Shown here: piece after piece, positions 24,035 through 31,953 of the stretch
How positions within the stretch are numbered: the first letter of the stretch is position 1
Layout: every line of letters starts with the position of its first letter
Source of the DNA: an uncultured Gammaproteobacteria bacterium
GTDB lineage: Bacteria; Pseudomonadota; Gammaproteobacteria; UBA9214
Assembly (NCBI GenBank): GCA_905480065.1
Contig: CAJQOV010000064.1
Span: 1-34,026 of the forward strand
Reading direction: 5' to 3'
Length of the DNA stretch: 34,026 nucleotides
Made by a program: the position numbers and the translations under genes
Notes under the pieces: generated by a model
Database searches by the model: none
Told to the model about the DNA's origin: nothing
The model's input: the letters and a program-made list of their open reading frames with translations, nothing else

Positions 24035-24066
24035 GACAACGCAGCGCAGTACTGCGCTGCGTTGTC
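24035..24066. repeat. perfect 32-bp palindrome between the SCP2-like and adaptor genes
   Basis: Arms GACAACGCAGCGCAG (24035-24049) and its exact reverse complement (24052-24066) flank a TA centre. It would make a very stable hairpin, but no T run follows on either strand, so it is not a standard intrinsic terminator. It could cap the 3' end of the SCP2-like mRNA, attenuate transcription into the adaptor gene, or bind a dimeric regulator. Confidence 0.85.
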
Positions 24067-24109
24067 CCGCCGGGAAGCCCGACCGTACTTAAATGTGTGA
24101 GGATTGACA

Positions 24110-25246
24110 ATGTTAATCAGAAAAATTGCTCTTGCAGGTTTCCTGTCTGCCGCACTGAACACTGGTGCTGCCATTGCTCAGGGCCAGGGTGACGCAGTAA
24201 TTACTGTTGTCGGTGTGCCGGTTGGTGCCACGGTGAGTCTGGGTGGCACGGTAGTGCCGATCAGGGATGTTACCTTTTCCGCACAGATTCCCGGGCGTGT
24301 GGATAGTATCGCCGGTGAAGAGGGAAGCCTGTTTGAAGAAGGTGCAGAGCTGATTGCCATCAACACTGATGACCTGCTGGCAAAGCGCCGGGCTGCCTGG
24401 GCAAATCTGGCTAACGCGGAAGCGGCGCTGCGTAATGCCGGTGTGCAGTATTCCCGTGAGATGGTATCGCCATACGGTGGTGAAACCAATGACATGATGG
24501 GTGGTATGAGTTCGATCATGCGCAATTTTACCAATCCGGCGCAAGGTTTTACCGGAAGTGGATCCCCCGGCATGGACCGTCATGCGCAACTTTACCAGTA
24601 CGGCACACAGGTAGAGCAGGCGCGCGGGCAACTGGCCGCGGCTCGTGCCAGCATCGAGGAGATCGATTCCAAGTTGCGTGATGCCAAGTCGGTTGCGCCG
24701 TTCAAGGGCGTCATAACCAAAAAGCTTGTCGAGGTGGGTGACCCGGTACAACCGGGGCAACCCATGCTGAAGTATGCAGACATGTCGCAGTTGCAGATCA
24801 AGGTCGAAGTACCTGCCCGGTTGATGCCGGGAGTCAAATCGGGAATGGTTTTTCCGGCGAAACTGGATGTGGGGGATGTGAATATACAGGCACGGGTGGT
24901 GCAGATATTCCCCATTGCCGATCCTGAACGGCACACGGTTACGGTAAAACTGGAGCTGCCGCCAGGTGCGCCGGGCGGAGCTGGAATGTACGCCGAAGTC
25001 ATGATTACCGATGTAAACGCCAAGGTGCGTGAATTGCCGGTGGTGCCGAAAAATGCACTGGTTTGGCGCGGAAGTCTGCCTGGGGTTTACGTGTTGAATG
25101 ACAAGAATGAGCGGGAGTTGCGCCTGGTCAGGACTGGCGATGAAGTAGGTGGAGACGGAATTGCCGTTCTGTCCGGTCTGCGTGTAGGTGAACGGGTATT
25201 CGTAAAAGGGGTGGAATCAGGTAAAACTGACGGTTCCTGGAACTAG
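24110..25246 (+). CDS. RND-type periplasmic adaptor with Met-rich hairpin-tip insert
   Basis: The 378-residue protein has a Sec signal (cleavage likely after AIA, residue ~23) and no lipobox Cys. The lipoyl halves are FSAQIPGRVDSIAGEEGSLFEEGAELIAIN (~57-86) and APFKGVITKKLVEVGDPVQPGQPMLKY, separated by a helical hairpin (~88-200). The hairpin tip holds an unusual insert (~111-165) with six Met plus Gly/Ser/Asn/Tyr. Beta-barrel and membrane-proximal domains follow. A GAGG site lies eight bases before the ATG at 24110. The pump gene starts 153 bp downstream. Unlike the adaptor at 5.6-6.8 kb, it is not lipidated, and no outer-membrane channel gene accompanies it. Confidence 0.87.
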   Translation: MLIRKIALAGFLSAALNTGAAIAQGQGDAVITVVGVPVGATVSLGGTVVPIRDVTFSAQIPGRVDSIAGEEGSLFEEGAELIAINTDDLLAKRRAAWANLANAEAALRNAGVQYSREMVSPYGGETNDMMGGMSSIMRNFTNPAQGFTGSGSPGMDRHAQLYQYGTQVEQARGQLAAARASIEEIDSKLRDAKSVAPFKGVITKKLVEVGDPVQPGQPMLKYADMSQLQIKVEVPARLMPGVKSGMVFPAKLDVGDVNIQARVVQIFPIADPERHTVTVKLELPPGAPGGAGMYAEVMITDVNAKVRELPVVPKNALVWRGSLPGVYVLNDKNERELRLVRTGDEVGGDGIAVLSGLRVGERVFVKGVESGKTDGSWN

Positions 25247-25399
25247 TGGCTGACATCAGGCTGCCCGGAACATGCCAGCAAAACTTTGGCTGCTGATAAA
25301 TAAAACATTATTCGAAGGTCTAAGCAACCACCCCGGCATCTGCGCAATATCAGGTGACAGGGGTGTTGACCTGGTCAAGCAAGAAGGCGGGGTTTACGT

Positions 25400-28300
25400 A
25401 TGACTGAGCAGGAAAAGAAATTTTCAACACCGGCAAACTACGAAGCTCACTCGCTCGGTATCGCTGGCAGAACAGCACGTCTGTTCATTACCTCGCCGGT
25501 AACACCCATGATTCTGATTGTCTCGTTACTGGTGGGCTTGATTGGTCTGTTCTTTACCCCGCGCCAGGAAGATCCGCAAATCTCGGTCCCGATGATCGAT
25601 GTTTTTGTCCAGTATACCGGCGCCTCTGCTGAACAGGTTTCCAGCCTTGTAACCGAGCCACTGGAAAGACTGCTGCAGGAAATTCCCGGTATACGCCACA
25701 CCTATACGGCAACCGAGCGCGGCAGGGCGATGATTACCGTGCGCTTCAAGGTCGGCGAGGACATGGGTCAGTCCATCGTGAAAGTGCGTGACAAGATACT
25801 TTCCAGCATGGACAAGATTCCGCCCAATGTCTCGCCGCCACTGATCAAGCCGGTCGGAATCGATGATGTGCCGATTGTCACCCTGACCTTGTGGTCAGAA
25901 GACGTCGATGACGGGGCATTGCGATTCCTGGCCCTGGACATGTTGCAAAATATTGGCGAAGTGGATGGTGTCGGCAAAGGGTTCATTGTCGGCGGACGAG
26001 AGGACCAGGTGCGTGTTGAAGTATTGCCGGAGCGTCTTTCCGGTTTCGGAATAAGCCTGCAGCAGGTTGCACAAACCATCAATACCGCCAATTCGGAGCA
26101 AACTGCAGGAGATGTTGAATCCGGGGGCTTGTCGTTTTCTGTACGTACCGGGTCATTCCTGACCAATGCAAAGGAAATCGGAAGACTGGTGATCGGTATC
26201 CGTAATGGATCACCGGTATATGTACGGGACGTGGCGCATGTGTCCCAGGAACCGGCCGAACCAAGTCAGATGGCGGCATTTTACACTGGCCCTGCATACG
26301 AAGGTGAAACCGGGCCGGCGCAAGGGTTCCCGGCAGTAACCGTCGCCATAGCGAAAAAGGAAGGGACCAACGGCGTAACGATATCGCAAAAGATTCTGAA
26401 AAAGGTCGAGGCACTGAAAGGTGACCTGATACCGGCCAACGTGCATGTCACGATAACACGTGATTACGGCAAGTCTGCCAATGACAAGGTCAACGAACTG
26501 CTTAAGGCAATGGCTGAGGCAGCCATCATCGTTTCAGTGTTATGCCTGATCGGGCTCGGTGTGCGCGCCGCCATCGTGGTTATCGCCGTGATTCCGGTCG
26601 TTATCCTGCTCACCATCTGGTGGGCGATGATGGTCGACTACACCATCGACCGCGTTAGCTTGTTCGCGCTTTTTTTCTCGATCGGCATCCTGGTCGATGA
26701 TGCGACCGTTGTTGTGGAGAATATATTCCGGCACTGGCTCGAAAAAGGCAGAACCAGTGTCGCCGTTGCCATTGATGCGGTACGCGAGGTAGGTAACCCG
26801 ACCATCCTGGCCACGTTCACCATTATTGCCGCGCTGTTACCGATGGGCTGGGTAAGCGGGTTGATGGGCCCGTATATGCGTCCGATTCCTGTGCTTGGCG
26901 CATCGGCCATGTTCTTCTCCCTCGTTGCCGCCTTCATCTTCACACCCTGGATGGCAGTCAAGGTGGCGCCACGACAGGCGTCCCTGAGAAAGGCAGAAGA
27001 AAAGGAAAAGAAGGCGCATCAGCGGATCAGTAGACTCTATCGTCCGATCATCATGCCGCTGATCAATAATCGCAAGCTGGGACTGTTGTTTCTGTTCAGT
27101 ATTATCGGCGCCACTGCGGCGCTTTGCTTAACGTTCTACACCCAGACTGTTGCGGTCAAAATGCTCCCGTTCGATAACAAGCCGGAATTCTCGGTTATCG
27201 TGAATATGCCGGAAGGTACCGCCATGCCGGATACGGCCAATGTCGTCATGGCTCTTGCAGAAGCGGTGCGCAAGATCCCGGAAGTAACCGCTGTAACTAC
27301 CTATGCCGGCACAGCACAGCCTTTCAATTTCAATGGCATGGTGCGCCACTATTATCTGCGTCAGCGCCCTTGGGAAGGTGATTTGCTGGTCATGCTCAAG
27401 GACAAGAAGCATCGCAAACGCGGCAGCCATGAAATAGCAGTTGACGCACGTGCAATTCTCAAGCCGGTCGCGGACAGCATGGGCGCCAGAATTGCCGTGG
27501 TGGAAATGCCGCCAGGGCCGCCGGTTCTGCAGACCGTGGTGGCTGAAGTCTATGGGCCAAATGATGAAACCCGTCGGCAGGTTGCCAGGGATATGACTGC
27601 GATCTTCAACAGTGTTGAAGGTGTCGTAGACGTCGACAATTACATGGCTGAGCCATACGAGTACTGGCGTTTTGATGTCGACACGGAAAAAGCAGTGCGC
27701 CGTGGAATCTCGGTAGATACCATCAACGGCAGCCTGGCTATGGCCATGGGTAGCTACAAGCTGGGCGATATCAAGCGTGGTACCGTGCTGGAACCGACTT
27801 ATATTGTAATGCAGATCCCGCTCGCTATTCGTTCACAGGTGACCCGTCTGGGTGATTTGCCAATACCTTCCAGTGATGGCCATACCTTGCCGTTATCAGA
27901 GCTCGGTGAATTCAAGAAGGGCTATGAAGATCCGATCAAGTACACCATCGACCTGAAGCCGATTGAATATGTTGTAGCAGAAATGGAGGGGCGGCTTGGT
28001 GCACCCATCTACGGCATGCTTGATATCGAGGACAAGCTGAAAGAGTACAAGACACCCGACGGTGTATTTATGGAAACCATGCCGAAGACCATTCTCGGCA
28101 AGCCGGGTGACTGGACCTTTATCGGCGAACGTGCTGATCCAGGCTTGCAATCCGGCTACGAATGGACCGGCGAGTGGACCGTTACCTATGAAACCTTCCG
28201 CGACATGGGCGGTGCATTCATGGCGGCCCTGATTCTGATCTATGGTCTTATCGTGTGGGAGTTCAAGAATTTTGCACTGGCAGGCCTCATCATGTCGCCG

Positions 28301-29440
28301 ATCCCGGTAACCATGTTGGGTATTATCCCGGGGCACTGGATCATGGGTGCTGAATTTACTGCGACCTCGATGATCGGCATGATCGCACTGGGTGGAATTA
28401 TTGTCAGACAGTCCATCCTGATTGTAGAGTTCGTGAAAATCGAAGTGGCAAATGGCAAGGATGTTGCTGAAGCCGCGGTACGCGGTGCCGAGATGCGCAT
28501 GCGTCCAATCTTCATCACCTCGCTAACCCTGATGGCGGGCGCCATCGCGATCCTTTCTGACCCTATCTTCAATGGTATGGCAATCAGCCTGCTGTTCGGC
28601 GGGGGTGTTGCCACAGTGATGGCGCTCCTGATTATTCCGCTTGGCTGTATCAGTGCAAGGAAGCAGTTCTATGTTCAGACCTCCGATGACGGCACGGTAG
28701 GGATCAGCCCGGCGTATGACCTGGTCGAGGCGCCAGAGCCAGAGCAAACCGGTGGCACATCAACACCGCTACTCATGCGTGCATGGGGCGGGATGTTCTC
28801 GCTGTTCTCCTGGTTATTTATCGTCATCAAAGCCTTCTTCACCCTGATTGGAATGGGCTTGAAGGGTATTACGAGTAAGTCTGGTGGCGGGGGCGGAACG
28901 CCTCCGCCGCCTCGTCCTCCGGCACCGGGTGGTGGCACACCTCCGCCACCGCGTGAGACACCTCCGGGTGGTGGCACACCTCCACCCCCGCGTGAGACAC
29001 CACCGGGTGGCGGCACACCCCCGCCCCCGCGTGAGGCACATCCGGGTGGTGGCACACCTCCGCCCCCGCGTGAGGCACCTCCGGGTGGCGGCACACCCCC
29101 GCCACCAAGGGAAGCACCTTCCACAGCGAAGGGTACGCCACCCCCACCGAGGGAGGCCCCGGCTGAGTCAAAAGGTGCATCACAACCAGGCGCAGCGCCT
29201 TCGAAAGTAAAGGGCACCCCCCCACCACCAAGGGAGATGCCAGCAGCGCCCCAACCGGAAGCACGGGCCAGCACAGGCTCACCGGCACCTGCGCCAGGCG
29301 AGAACGAGTCCGCTGGTGCCGCAGGTAGTGCAGAGTCTGGGGATGTTACCCCGGTTGCCGGTGACGGGGACGATGATGATACGGATGGCGCGATTGGCAA
29401 GAAGCGCAGGGGCATACGCCTGAAGCAGGATTTGAACTAA
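25400..29440 (+). CDS. RND-superfamily transporter with extra membrane segment and Pro/Gly repeat tail
   Basis: The 1346-residue protein is about 250 residues longer than usual. Residues 1 to ~1115 are an RND pump: RLFITSPVTPMILIVSLLVGL (helix 1), periplasmic GASAEQVSSLVTEPLE, and SIGILVDDATVVVENIFRHW with proton-relay Asp433-Asp434. Helix 10 reads GGIIVRQSILIVEF, with Arg1003 where AcrB-type pumps have Lys. A further hydrophobic segment (1132-1154) follows the canonical helices. The tail has eight TPPPPR units, five in near-perfect 13-residue repeats, then an Asp-rich stretch and a basic end (KKRRGIRLKQ). If the extra segment spans the membrane, the tail would be periplasmic. Substrate unknown. 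It is in the same cluster as secreted Pro-rich and sulfur-globule-like genes. Confidence 0.9.
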   Translation: MTEQEKKFSTPANYEAHSLGIAGRTARLFITSPVTPMILIVSLLVGLIGLFFTPRQEDPQISVPMIDVFVQYTGASAEQVSSLVTEPLERLLQEIPGIRHTYTATERGRAMITVRFKVGEDMGQSIVKVRDKILSSMDKIPPNVSPPLIKPVGIDDVPIVTLTLWSEDVDDGALRFLALDMLQNIGEVDGVGKGFIVGGREDQVRVEVLPERLSGFGISLQQVAQTINTANSEQTAGDVESGGLSFSVRTGSFLTNAKEIGRLVIGIRNGSPVYVRDVAHVSQEPAEPSQMAAFYTGPAYEGETGPAQGFPAVTVAIAKKEGTNGVTISQKILKKVEALKGDLIPANVHVTITRDYGKSANDKVNELLKAMAEAAIIVSVLCLIGLGVRAAIVVIAVIPVVILLTIWWAMMVDYTIDRVSLFALFFSIGILVDDATVVVENIFRHWLEKGRTSVAVAIDAVREVGNPTILATFTIIAALLPMGWVSGLMGPYMRPIPVLGASAMFFSLVAAFIFTPWMAVKVAPRQASLRKAEEKEKKAHQRISRLYRPIIMPLINNRKLGLLFLFSIIGATAALCLTFYTQTVAVKMLPFDNKPEFSVIVNMPEGTAMPDTANVVMALAEAVRKIPEVTAVTTYAGTAQPFNFNGMVRHYYLRQRPWEGDLLVMLKDKKHRKRGSHEIAVDARAILKPVADSMGARIAVVEMPPGPPVLQTVVAEVYGPNDETRRQVARDMTAIFNSVEGVVDVDNYMAEPYEYWRFDVDTEKAVRRGISVDTINGSLAMAMGSYKLGDIKRGTVLEPTYIVMQIPLAIRSQVTRLGDLPIPSSDGHTLPLSELGEFKKGYEDPIKYTIDLKPIEYVVAEMEGRLGAPIYGMLDIEDKLKEYKTPDGVFMETMPKTILGKPGDWTFIGERADPGLQSGYEWTGEWTVTYETFRDMGGAFMAALILIYGLIVWEFKNFALAGLIMSPIPVTMLGIIPGHWIMGAEFTATSMIGMIALGGIIVRQSILIVEFVKIEVANGKDVAEAAVRGAEMRMRPIFITSLTLMAGAIAILSDPIFNGMAISLLFGGGVATVMALLIIPLGCISARKQFYVQTSDDGTVGISPAYDLVEAPEPEQTGGTSTPLLMRAWGGMFSLFSWLFIVIKAFFTLIGMGLKGITSKSGGGGGTPPPPRPPAPGGGTPPPPRETPPGGGTPPPPRETPPGGGTPPPPREAHPGGGTPPPPREAPPGGGTPPPPREAPSTAKGTPPPPREAPAESKGASQPGAAPSKVKGTPPPPREMPAAPQPEARASTGSPAPAPGENESAGAAGSAESGDVTPVAGDGDDDDTDGAIGKKRRGIRLKQDLN
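28927..29121 (+). repeat. 39-bp tandem repeat, five copies, inside the RND pump gene
   Basis: Five consecutive 39-bp units (starting at 28927, 28966, 29005, 29044 and 29083) encode the 13-residue motif GGGTPPPPRETPP with small changes. The copies differ mainly at third codon positions. Because the unit is a multiple of three, copy-number change would lengthen or shorten the tail without breaking the frame. Three more TPPPPR motifs outside the strict array (one before, two after) have diverged. Confidence 0.9.
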
Positions 29441-29480
29441 TCTTATACCGAGCTGTATGTATTTCAGGAAGGTACTGCAT

Positions 29481-30197
29481 ATGAATATTAAATCGATCTC
29501 GCCAGGGTTGCTCATATTGACCGTCTCGATGGCGGCGATGCCGGTGTTTGGTGAGGAGCCGTTGCCTTACCATTACTCGGATGAATGGTCAGTGGTCTCC
29601 GCGCCACCACCTGCCGGACCCTACCACCCCGTCAATATTGATCCTCGCGTGCCCGGGCCGGGTACGGTTACTGCGTTACCCATGATGCCGCAGCAGCCAT
29701 TGGAAAATGAAGGGAACGCTGGAGAACCAACCACCAGCAGTGCAGACACCGCGGCGCAACAGCCAGTCGTCGAGTTACCAGCAGCTGTTGAGCAAGACAT
29801 AGCTGCGAGCGTTCCCGGTAACGCGCCTGCAGCGGGGATTCCTGCAACAGTGATAGAACCTGTAACCCCGGCGGAAAGCGCAAAGGCGCTGCACTCAATG
29901 CCAGGCGCTGGCAGCGGGGAGACCGGTAGCAGCGATTCCTACATGCCGCGCTGGAATGCAAACAGACGCTGGACAGCGCCGGCGCCCGGCTACGGCAGAC
30001 CAATGTCACCACCGCTGCCGGCATACAATTACCCACCGCCCGGCTACCCGAATCAGTCCATGTACCGGGGGCCGCGCAACATGCCGCCACCCGGGTATTA
30101 CGGTCCTTCAGGCCGTGGCGCTGAGCCGGAGGTGCCACCGCCGTCTGTGTATGAGGGGAACTATGGGCGCCCGCCATATCAGGGCGCCGGCTGGTGA
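29481..30197 (+). CDS. secreted Pro/Tyr/Gly-rich protein
   Basis: This is a 238-residue protein with a Sec signal (MNIKSISPGLLILTVSMAAMPVFG, likely cut near residue 24). The mature part is low complexity: APPPAGPYHP near the start, an Ala/Pro/Glu-rich middle, and a C-terminal ~85 residues rich in Pro, Tyr, Gly and Asn (for example YNYPPPGYPNQSMYRG, NMPPPGYYGPSGRG). No domain is recognised. I chose the ATG at 29481, with GGAAGG about eight bases upstream, over an ATG at 29457. It begins 40 bp after the pump gene and is probably co-transcribed. The composition suits a structural matrix or envelope protein in the periplasm or at the surface, which is an inference. Confidence 0.78.
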   Translation: MNIKSISPGLLILTVSMAAMPVFGEEPLPYHYSDEWSVVSAPPPAGPYHPVNIDPRVPGPGTVTALPMMPQQPLENEGNAGEPTTSSADTAAQQPVVELPAAVEQDIAASVPGNAPAAGIPATVIEPVTPAESAKALHSMPGAGSGETGSSDSYMPRWNANRRWTAPAPGYGRPMSPPLPAYNYPPPGYPNQSMYRGPRNMPPPGYYGPSGRGAEPEVPPPSVYEGNYGRPPYQGAGW

Positions 30198-30231
30198 TGA
30201 ACCGGCGCTTTTATGGCTTAGCCTTCCTGTC

Positions 30232-30936
30232 ATGAATCGAGGATCAGACCTATCTTTTCAACTTTCTCAAGCGTCAGGTATTTTTGTCTCCATCATCATA
30301 ATGTCACTCAGTGGCTGCGGGGGGCATGATGCCGGAGGGCAACAATCTGTTCCGGAAGCAAATCAGCCAATCCGGCCGCCCCCGGTGGTGCTTGAATGGT
30401 ATCCTTCGCCAAAAACGCAGCAACCACAACTTCTGTTTGATACAGCGCCTGCAACAAGTATGAGTCAGCAGACACCTGGGCAGTGGGCGCCCGCACAATC
30501 GACGAATCAGTCCTATTCCTATCCAGGCCAGCCTGTTCCGCAGGCATGGATTATTGTCCCTGCACCTCCTGCCGGGTATGGCGGTCAAATAGCAGGCTAT
30601 GCAGGTCAATATAACAGTGGGGCGGCAACCGGGGTATGGCAACAACCCGTACCGGTGTGGAATGCGCCACCTCCACAGCCGCAAACCTATTATCCGCAAG
30701 CGCCAGTTCAACAGTTTCAGTCAGCACCGGCACAACAGGGGACCTACGTGCAACGTCCGTGGGGGCAATATACTGAAAGTGACGCTGGCAAGAGCAGTGC
30801 TCGTGGTATAACTACCTGGCAGACCACTAATTCGATGCCTGCGTGGACGGTGCCGGGTTACTCCGGCAGCACGGTACCGTATCCCGCTTACAACGGTACT
30901 TATCCGGGTGCTCCAGTTCCGGGTTATGTCTGGTAG
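30232..30936 (+). CDS. Pro/Gln/Tyr-rich lipoprotein
   Basis: The 234-residue protein has a hydrophobic segment ending in the lipobox LSGC (about residues 26-29), followed by a low-complexity mature region. It has many Pro, Gln, Tyr, Ser and Trp residues (EWYPSPKTQQPQ, SYSYPGQPVPQAW, PVWNAPPPQPQTYYPQAPVQQFQ) and ends VPGYVW. No known domain is seen. The start at ATG 30232 lacks a clear ribosome site; the frame is open further upstream, over the end of the previous gene, without useful sequence, so the start is uncertain. It follows the secreted Pro-rich gene by 34 bp, and the two proteins are similar in composition, suggesting a shared structural role. Confidence 0.72.
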   Translation: MNRGSDLSFQLSQASGIFVSIIIMSLSGCGGHDAGGQQSVPEANQPIRPPPVVLEWYPSPKTQQPQLLFDTAPATSMSQQTPGQWAPAQSTNQSYSYPGQPVPQAWIIVPAPPAGYGGQIAGYAGQYNSGAATGVWQQPVPVWNAPPPQPQTYYPQAPVQQFQSAPAQQGTYVQRPWGQYTESDAGKSSARGITTWQTTNSMPAWTVPGYSGSTVPYPAYNGTYPGAPVPGYVW

Positions 30937-31428
30937 CAGAAAAGATGCAATACGAAAGATTTAGAGTCCCCGACAGGGGATCCGTACCCCCCCCGCCTTT
31001 AGCTCGCGGATGACCGGTAATGATTTGTGTAGTGCCGTGGATATCCTGTACCAGGATAAAAAATGATTCCCTTCTCCCTCCGGGAGAAGGCCAGGATGAG
31101 GGGATATAAATCAAGGGGGCGATGTATTGATCCCCTCTCCCCAACCCTCCCCCTGAGGGGGAGGGGGGTTAATCGGCCGAATGGCCGATCGGTCCGGCCT
31201 TTAGCCGTGACCCGAAGCTACCGGCTTTAGCCGGTGGAGTATTTACACCATGGCTATAGTCCATATGGTTATGTGGACCCGGTTGGGGTGGTTCAGACTG
31301 AAATATGCAAGACTCGAGGTAACGCGGGAAACCGTGACTTGGCTGCTTTCTCCCTGAGGCGAAAAGTCAATTTTATCAGGGAATTACGGCAACTGAAAAC
31401 CAGTTTGCCGAATACTGGAGATTCAAAG
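30937..31428 (+). other. intergenic region and leader upstream of the sulfur-globule-like gene
   Basis: A ~490-bp stretch holding a small hairpin (TCCCC-GACA-GGGGA, 30967-30980), an inverted pair of GC-rich repeats (31067-31174), two further hairpins (TCGGCC-GAAT-GGCCGA at 31173-31188, and CCGGCT-TT-AGCCGG at 31221-31234), and the presumed promoter and leader of the next gene. The frame is open from 31234, but the coding-like sequence starts only at 31429. Confidence 0.5.
31067..31174. repeat. inverted pair of intergenic repeat elements (REP/BIME-like)
   Basis: The left element (about 31067-31106) contains CCCTTCTCCCTCCGGGAGAAGG followed by a GATGAGGGGAT end. The right element (about 31130-31174) is the inverted, diverged version, with CCCTCTCCCCAACCCTCCCC and CTGAGGGGGAGGG. 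Similar palindromic units are common between genes in many proteobacteria; they may serve as mRNA 3'-end hairpins for the preceding gene. Confidence 0.6.
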
Positions 31429-31863
31429 ATGAAGATGAACAAGCTAACAAAAACTCTGTGCGCAGCTGCTGTTGCCGGTTTGGTGGCAATTCCGTTCTCA
31501 ACTGCACATGCCTGGGGCGGATGGGGCCCCATGGGTGGCAATAATTGGGGTAATGACTGGGGTCCGTTTGACGGTAGCGGTGATGGAAGCGGCGACTTCG
31601 ACATGAGCTGGAGCGGTCGTGGCAGCGGTTCCGGTCGTGGACAAGGTTATGGCCGCGGCTACGGATATGGTGATGGTTATGGCTACGGTGGTCCGGGCTA
31701 TGGCTATGGTCCATATGGTGGTGGCCCGTATGGTGGTGGCCCGTATGGCGCCCCGTACGGCGGTGGTTATGGTGGTGCACCCTATGGTGGTGCACCCTAT
31801 GGTGGTGCGCCCTATGGTGCCCCTCCGGCACCGGTAGCACCTCCTGTCGGTGGTGCCCGCTAA
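31429..31863 (+). CDS. sulfur-globule-protein-like secreted Gly/Tyr/Trp-rich protein
   Basis: The 144-residue protein has a clear Sec signal (cleavage after AHA, residue 28). The mature part has three blocks: a Trp/Gly/Asn/Asp segment (WGGWGPMGGNNWGNDWGPFDG), a Ser/Gly/Arg segment with DMSWSGRGSG, then long Gly/Tyr/Pro repeats (GYGYGDGYGYGG; GGAPY repeated as exact 15-bp DNA units at 31771-31815) and a Pro/Ala/Val end. This order matches the small envelope proteins of sulfur globules in purple sulfur bacteria (SgpA/CV1 type) as I know them; assignment is by composition and architecture, not a search. GGAG lies eight bases before the ATG. A strong terminator follows, so it is probably a separate, highly expressed transcript. 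Confidence 0.75.
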   Translation: MKMNKLTKTLCAAAVAGLVAIPFSTAHAWGGWGPMGGNNWGNDWGPFDGSGDGSGDFDMSWSGRGSGSGRGQGYGRGYGYGDGYGYGGPGYGYGPYGGGPYGGGPYGAPYGGGYGGAPYGGAPYGGAPYGAPPAPVAPPVGGAR

Positions 31864-31875
31864 ACCAGCAGGTCA

Positions 31876-31908
31876 GAAGCGAGCCGGATGATCCGGCTCG
31901 CTTCTTTT
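31876..31908 (+). terminator. strong intrinsic terminator after the sulfur-globule-like gene
   Basis: A 12-bp perfect stem, GAAGCGAGCCGG (31876-31887) with its complement (31893-31904), encloses a 5-base loop and is followed by TTTT, 13 bp after the stop codon. The loop flanks can add two more pairs. Confidence 0.9.
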
Positions 31909-31953
31909 ATCAGGTCTCCCAGAATCAATGTATTCCTAATCACAGGTTGCAAA

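Noticed and set aside
28880..29260. CRISPR-like or minisatellite DNA independent of coding
   Set aside because: The repeat units are directly adjacent with no unique spacers and stay in frame within the pump gene; they are a coding tandem repeat.
31234..31428. N-terminal extension of the sulfur-globule-like protein
   Set aside because: The frame is open from 31234, but the clear signal peptide and ribosome site place the start at 31429; the upstream part has no secretion or low-complexity character.
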